This document shows positions 6,639-10,227 of a stretch of DNA of 10,227 bases, piece by piece. The DNA is from Geobacter sp. (GTDB lineage: Bacteria; Desulfobacterota; Desulfuromonadia; Geobacterales; Geobacteraceae), in NCBI GenBank assembly GCA_003499925.1, contig DNRQ01000075.1, positions 1 through 10,227 on the forward strand, written 5' to 3'. How positions within the stretch are numbered: position 1 is the first letter of the stretch; each line of letters begins with the position of its first letter. Under the pieces are notes generated by a model that was not told the origin of the DNA, ran no database searches, and saw nothing but the letters and a program-made list of their open reading frames with translations. The translations under genes and the position numbers were made by a program.

Positions 6639-6745
6639 CCCCCTCTCCCTCCGGGAGAGGGTCGGGGTGAGGGAGCCTGGCTTGATGCACCATCAAGGAA
6701 GCACCCTCACCCGCCCTGCGGGCACCCTCTCCCGGGGGGAGAGGG
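6639..6745. repeat. Composite palindrome: two inverted CCCTCTCCC-family units around a small hairpin
   Basis: The left unit has CCCTCTCCC (6641-6649) paired with GGGAGAGGG (6653-6661), then GGGTGAGGG (6665-6673). The right unit is inverted: CCCTCACCC (6704-6712), a small GCCC/GGGC hairpin (6713-6723), then CCCTCTCCC (6725-6733) with GGGAGAGGG (6737-6745). 6665-6673 pairs perfectly with 6704-6712 around a central hairpin CTTGATG-CAC-CATCAAG (6681-6697). The element fills much of the gap between the VTT gene and sahR and may end or insulate transcription between these same-strand genes. Confidence 0.8.
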
Positions 6746-6783
6746 TATTCGGGCTCGCAAGAGATAACTATCGCAAGGGGTGT

Positions 6784-7464
6784 CTATTTCCTGGATCGCT
6801 GCAGGTGATGCAGGATGACCGGAAGCACGGCAAACAGCGCTAGCAGCAACAACGCCAGCATGATCTTCCAAGAGAAGAGATCTGACGCCGCATCGACATA
6901 CCGCAACTGTTCTCCTATGAATGCGTAGATCAGAGAACCGGGAAGCATGCCGAGCGATGTGGTCCAGACGAAGGTCTTGAGCTGAATCTTGGTGAGGCCG
7001 GCGCAATAGTTGATGACTAGGAAGGGGGCAATGGGAAGGATGCGCAAAATTAACAGGTAATTGTGGCCGCGATGCGACAGTTCTTCATTAAATCGGCGCA
7101 ACTGGTCCTTGAACCTCTCCTGTACCCAGCCGCCGACGACAAAGCGAGCGGCGAGGAAGGCCAAGACGGCACCGGTCGTTGCTGCAATATTGGCATAGAT
7201 CGCTGTCGGAACCATGCCGAACATCATGCCCCCGGCTACGGTCAATGCCAGTGCTCCCGGCAGGAATAAGGCCGTGCCGATAAAGAGGCCCATGAAGGAG
7301 AGAACGGCTTGAATGTAGTGACTTCCGATAAATGCGAGCAACTGCTCCTTGTGCTCTTTCACCCGATCGATGGTGAGATAATCGTCCAGTAACATCATCT
7401 TGGCAAGAAGGGCCGCACCCACAACAAGCAGCATAAAAAATATCTTCAACCAGTGCCCCTTCAT
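6784..7464 (-). CDS. TVP38/TMEM64-family (VTT/DedA-like, 'SNARE-associated') integral membrane protein
   Basis: A 226-aa inner-membrane protein. Hydrophobic segments lie at about 7-25, 50-70, 72-108, 136-156, 165-186 and 199-217. The VTT signature is visible as FLPGALALTVAGGMMFG (67-83), a second half LRILPIAPFLVINYCAG (140-156) with the conserved Arg141/Pro144, and TSLGMLPGSLIYAFIGEQL (169-187). Characterised relatives in this superfamily (VMP1, TMEM41B) are lipid scramblases and DedA proteins act on membrane lipids or carriers; the role here is inferred. The ATG at 7464 has GAGGTG 5-6 nt upstream; a GTG at 7473 is an alternative. It is divergent from an EEP hydrolase and a phospholipase D, pointing to a phospholipid theme. 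Confidence 0.88.
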   Translation of the reverse strand: MKGHWLKIFFMLLVVGAALLAKMMLLDDYLTIDRVKEHKEQLLAFIGSHYIQAVLSFMGLFIGTALFLPGALALTVAGGMMFGMVPTAIYANIAATTGAVLAFLAARFVVGGWVQERFKDQLRRFNEELSHRGHNYLLILRILPIAPFLVINYCAGLTKIQLKTFVWTTSLGMLPGSLIYAFIGEQLRYVDAASDLFSWKIMLALLLLALFAVLPVILHHLQRSRK

Positions 7465-7635
7465 CCCCCGCACCTCTAATCCACCTCGGCTCTCATCGAT
7501 CGACTAACCCGATTCGCCGATGCGGCACCCGACCCCAATTGACTTCCCTCTCACTCTATGTACTCTTTCCAATAAAGGCGAGCCCCCACACCGGTCACAG
7601 ACGTCCCACGTCCAACGATAATATAAGCCCTGCAC
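7465..7635. other. Divergent intergenic region between VTT and EEP genes
   Basis: These 171 bp should hold promoters for both directions. Rightward candidates are TTGACT (7539-7544) with a poor TACTCT 16 bp later, or GATAAT/TATAAG (7617-7627), which lies only about 10 nt before the ATG at 7636. I found no strong inverted repeat or riboswitch-like element. The 7636 start lacks a Shine-Dalgarno site. Confidence 0.35.
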
Positions 7636-8376
7636 ATGTCAAAATCCTTTTCCGTGATGACCTATAATGTGCACAGCTGTATCGGCACCGACGGCCAGAT
7701 CTCTCCCCTGAGAATCGCCGAGGTCATCGACCGTTGCAATCCGGACATCGTCGCGCTGCAGGAGCTCGATGCCGGCCTGGAACGGACCGAGATGACCGAC
7801 CAGGCCCATCTCATCGCCCAGACTTTGGAGATGTCCTTCCATTTCCACTCCTCTATCCAGGTGCAGGAGGGGGGCTACGGCAACGCGGTCTTGAGTCGCA
7901 CGCCGGTGCGCCTGATCAAGGCCGGACCGATTCCGGCCGAGCCGCTGAACCCCTGCTACGAGCGCCGCGGTGCCGTCTGGGCGGAAGTGGAGTTGCACGG
8001 CAGCAAGGTCCAGGTGCTGGCCACACATTTCGGATTGAACAGACGGGAGCGCATCTGTCAGGCACAGGCCCTGACCGGGCCGGAATGGCTGGGACATCCC
8101 GAATGCCTGCCGCCGGCGATCCTTTGCGGCGACTTCAACGCCTTGGCCGGCTCATCGGTGTACCGGCTGATAACCCGCCACCTGCGCGACGTCCAAAGGA
8201 TTTCCAAGGTACGCATTCCCAAGGGTACCTGGCCGGTACAGCTCCCCTTCATGCGCATAGATCATCTTTTCATCACCCCTAATCTCAAGGTCCGCAGCGT
8301 GTCGGTGCCAAGGACGTCCCTGACCAGGGTCGCCTCGGATCATCTGCCGCTGGTGGTTACGCTGGAGTTTCTATGA
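7636..8376 (+). CDS. Endonuclease/exonuclease/phosphatase (EEP) superfamily hydrolase
   Basis: A 246-aa metal-dependent phosphodiesterase or phosphatase of the DNase I/APE1/sphingomyelinase fold. Every catalytic motif is present: YNVH with Asn11, QELD with Glu43, THFG with His131, GDFNAL with Asp166 and Asn168, RIDHLF with Asp209/His210, and SDHLP with Asp235/His236. No signal peptide is seen, so a cytoplasmic location is likely. The family covers nucleases, neutral sphingomyelinases and inositol-phosphate phosphatases. Overlap by 4 bp (ATGA) with a phospholipase D and a divergent VTT membrane protein favour a lipid headgroup or phosphodiester substrate, but this is inference. No ribosome site precedes the ATG; initiation may be leaderless, or occur at the in-frame ATG at 7657. 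Confidence 0.88.
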   Translation: MSKSFSVMTYNVHSCIGTDGQISPLRIAEVIDRCNPDIVALQELDAGLERTEMTDQAHLIAQTLEMSFHFHSSIQVQEGGYGNAVLSRTPVRLIKAGPIPAEPLNPCYERRGAVWAEVELHGSKVQVLATHFGLNRRERICQAQALTGPEWLGHPECLPPAILCGDFNALAGSSVYRLITRHLRDVQRISKVRIPKGTWPVQLPFMRIDHLFITPNLKVRSVSVPRTSLTRVASDHLPLVVTLEFL

Positions 8377-9905
8377 CCGTATTAAAGCCCGGCTTGAACT
8401 GCATGGAGATCTGCCAGACAACCGCTACCGGCGTTCTGGTGGACGCCTGCGACTACTATCGCGCCTTTTACCACACTGCCGGAAAGGCGCGCCGCTACAT
8501 CCTGCTCTCGGGATGGCAGTTCGATTCCGAGGTCCGCCTGCTGCGGGGAGCGGAGGAAGCCAATGCTGCAGGCGAAGTCAGCTTTCTGAGATATCTCAAT
8601 CATCTCTGCGAGGTGACGCCGGAATTGGAGGTATATATCCTGGCCTGGGATTTCAGCGCCGTTTTCTCCCTTGAGCGGGAATGGTTTCAGGACATCATCT
8701 TCAACTGGACAACTAATGAGCGGGTCAACTTTCGCTTTGACAGCACCCATGCTTCAGGAGCTACTCATCACCAGAAATTCGTCATAATTGACGGCAGAAT
8801 CGGCTTTGTCGGCGGTATGGATATCTGCTCCTCCCGCTGGGATGATCGTTACCATGCCATCGACAATCCGGAAAGGATCGATGCCGATGGTACCCCCTAT
8901 GGCTCCTATCACGACATCCAGTCCTATCACACCGGCCCGGTGGTCAGGGTACTGGTCGACCTGTTCGTCCAGCGCTGGCTCGATTCCGGCGGCGAGGCGC
9001 TGTCGCTTGCAACCGCCGATCAGCAGATAACCTTCGAGGACCCGCAGGCGTTCCCCATGCCGACAAGCGAGGTGGCGGTCAGTCGGACTCAAGCCCCCAT
9101 ATTGGAGCCGCGGTTAAAGAAGATCGACGAAATCCGTCAGCTGTTCGTCGAGGCGATCATCTCCGCCGATCGGCTCATCTACCTGGAGAACCAGTATTTC
9201 AGCTCGCAGGCCATCTACTGGGCGCTGGTTGCCAGGATGACCACTCCCGACAGGCCGCGTATCCAGATCATCCTGATTCTCCCGGACCGACTCCCCTTTA
9301 CCGAGGAACTGTTCCTGGGGCTGCCCCAGATGAAGATGCTGCGCTCCCTCCAGCAGGTGGCGGAGAAGACGGGGCATGCCTTGAGTGTCTATTCCACTGC
9401 CCTGGTGGACGACGGCAAGCGCAAAATGACCTTCATCCATTCCAAGCTGCTGCTGGTGGACGACAGGTTTCTCACCGTAGGCTCGGCGAACGCCACCAAC
9501 CGCAGCATGGGGCTCGATACCGAACTCAACGTGAGCTGGGAAGCCGCGGATCCTGCGGCGCAGCCGGAATTGGTCGCCGCGATTCGCCGGTTGCGGGGCT
9601 CGCTGCTGGCGGAACATGCAGGTCTTCTTGGCAAAGGGGATGAGCAGCTGTTCGAGAAGGTTGAGGATCTATCCTGTCGTCTCGACTGCCTGGCCGATGA
9701 CCGTGAGGCGCGGCTCTGCCGGTACGAGCCGGATCCGGATCTGGAGAACCCCAGTCTGCAGCAGGCGCTGGAACCGGTTTCGCGCGTGGTCGATCCGGAA
9801 AAGCCGGTAGATGATGAGTACATCTTCGAGAGCCTGTCAATGTATGAAACAAAGACATTCGCAAAAGGGATCCGCAAGCTGGGCCAGTTGTTAATCGGAC
9901 TCTGA
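8373..9905 (+). CDS. Phospholipase D superfamily protein with two HKD motifs
   Basis: A 510-aa enzyme of the PLD superfamily, which hydrolyses or transfers phosphatidyl groups through a phosphohistidine intermediate. Two full motifs are seen: HQKFVIID (His133, Lys135, Asp140) followed by GRIGFVGGMD, and HSKLLLVD (His356, Lys358, Asp363) followed by GSANATNRSMGLDTE. The segment DIQSYHTGPVVRVLVDLFVQRW (181-202) and LENQYFSS (271-278) resemble eukaryotic-type PLD. No signal peptide or strong membrane helix is present; a C-terminal tail of about 100 residues follows the catalytic part. GGAG (8364-8367) lies 5 nt before the ATG inside the EEP gene, indicating coupled translation. It may be a phospholipase or a cardiolipin-synthase-like transferase. 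Substrate is undecided. Confidence 0.92.
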   Translation: MTVLKPGLNCMEICQTTATGVLVDACDYYRAFYHTAGKARRYILLSGWQFDSEVRLLRGAEEANAAGEVSFLRYLNHLCEVTPELEVYILAWDFSAVFSLEREWFQDIIFNWTTNERVNFRFDSTHASGATHHQKFVIIDGRIGFVGGMDICSSRWDDRYHAIDNPERIDADGTPYGSYHDIQSYHTGPVVRVLVDLFVQRWLDSGGEALSLATADQQITFEDPQAFPMPTSEVAVSRTQAPILEPRLKKIDEIRQLFVEAIISADRLIYLENQYFSSQAIYWALVARMTTPDRPRIQIILILPDRLPFTEELFLGLPQMKMLRSLQQVAEKTGHALSVYSTALVDDGKRKMTFIHSKLLLVDDRFLTVGSANATNRSMGLDTELNVSWEAADPAAQPELVAAIRRLRGSLLAEHAGLLGKGDEQLFEKVEDLSCRLDCLADDREARLCRYEPDPDLENPSLQQALEPVSRVVDPEKPVDDEYIFESLSMYETKTFAKGIRKLGQLLIGL

Positions 9906-9919
9906 CCGAACGACCGTGA

Positions 9920-9947
9920 TATAATATACTTAATAAAAAACAGGAGG
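9920..9947 (+). promoter_or_regulatory. -10 box and Shine-Dalgarno site of the 69-aa gene
   Basis: A perfect TATAAT (9920-9925) lies 15 bp after the phospholipase D stop, and AGGAGG (9942-9947) lies 10 nt before the ATG at 9958. No good -35 hexamer is seen at 16-18 bp, so the promoter may need an activator or an alternative sigma factor. The site suggests expression independent of the phospholipase D operon. Confidence 0.45.
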
Positions 9948-9957
9948 ATATATAGTC

Positions 9958-10167
9958 ATGACTGATATCAAACAGACAAGTTCTCAAGCGACGGCGCAAG
10001 AAAGGTGCGATATCAAGGTCTGGAGCGATTCCTGTCGGAAAAGTGAATATACCTCAAACGCCGACAAGTACCTGTGCACCTCATGCGGAAGTATCTCGGC
10101 ACTCGATCATGAGATGCATCATGAGCATTTTCCACACCTATCCGGTGACAAGGACACGCTCTACTAA
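9958..10167 (+). CDS. 69-aa Cys/His-rich small protein, possible metal-binding knuckle
   Basis: I do not recognise this protein. It is 69 aa and soluble-looking. The polar N-terminus is followed by Cys17 and Cys26, then a CTSC knuckle (Cys40, Cys43), and then a His-rich stretch DHEMHHEHFPH (50-60). The spacing Cx8C-x13-CxxC with clustered histidines suggests zinc or other metal binding, but no full zinc-ribbon (two CxxC) is present. A consensus AGGAGG and a TATAAT box upstream make it a convincing gene despite its size. It follows the phospholipase D gene by 52 bp; a functional link is unproven. No terminator is seen in the 60 bp left in the window. Confidence 0.75.
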   Translation: MTDIKQTSSQATAQERCDIKVWSDSCRKSEYTSNADKYLCTSCGSISALDHEMHHEHFPHLSGDKDTLY

Positions 10168-10206
10168 AATCAGCAACGCCGTGAACGAAGCCCGATCAGG
10201 CGCGCC

Positions 10207-10227
10207 CCCCTCTCCCTATCCCTCTCC
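10207..10227. repeat. CCCTCTCCC-family repeat, cut by window end
   Basis: The last bases hold CCCCTCTCCC followed by TATCCCTCTCC, the same arm sequence seen at 3972-3980 and 6641-6649. Only one side is visible, so the palindrome cannot be confirmed. Confidence 0.4.

Noticed and set aside
6499..6696. 66-residue N-terminal extension of sahR
   Set aside because: It would translate part of a palindromic repeat, the promoter and the operator; the ArsR fold begins at the 6498/6492 methionines.

Overview
The window reads as a GC-rich chromosomal segment of a Geobacter-like bacterium (Desulfuromonadia/Geobacterales). This placement is an inference. It rests on the tungsten/molybdenum aldehyde oxidoreductase with dedicated cofactor genes, a SahR-type ArsR-methyltransferase regulator next to ahcY, and the abundant short palindromic and heptameric intergenic repeats. 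I see no phage, plasmid, CRISPR or transposase genes, no tRNA or rRNA, and no broken gene.

Region 1 (1-3643, + strand) is a molybdo/tungstopterin block. It holds the 3' end of an aldehyde:ferredoxin oxidoreductase gene closed by a strong terminator. A MoaD/ThiS-like sulfur carrier and a MoeB/ThiF-like activating enzyme follow, 1 nt apart, then moeA and moaC. MoaC acts in making cPMP, the carrier/activase pair in sulfur loading, and MoeA in metal insertion; the oxidoreductase is the likely client. Two near-identical palindromes (416-475 and 2953-3010) and a C/G-run hairpin lie between these genes.

Region 2 (3644-4040) has a 29-codon predicted membrane miniprotein with a strong Shine-Dalgarno site and a plausible promoter, then a palindromic repeat and the terminator of ahcY.

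Region 3 (4041-6570, - strand) is an S-adenosylmethionine-cycle unit. sahR, an ArsR-type HTH fused to a methyltransferase-like domain, lies upstream of ahcY, the S-adenosylhomocysteine hydrolase. A perfect ATCAAG-tttt-CTTGAT palindrome abuts and overlaps the predicted sahR -10 box, as expected for autoregulation. Between the two genes are 105 bp of degenerate 7-bp units that switch orientation midway and run into the end of sahR.

Region 4 (6639-10167) is a putative lipid-remodelling group: a VTT/TVP38-family membrane protein (- strand), divergent from an endonuclease/exonuclease/phosphatase-fold hydrolase that overlaps a two-HKD phospholipase D by 4 bp. A 69-aa Cys/His-rich protein of unknown function follows. 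Composite palindromes of the CCCTCTCCC family occur at 3971-4007, 6639-6745 and at the right edge.

Most genes are ordinary members of known families. The less explained items are the heptamer tract, the two small proteins, the composite palindromes, the overlap of the sulfur-carrier tail codons with the next gene's ribosome binding site, and the clustering of VTT, EEP and PLD proteins.
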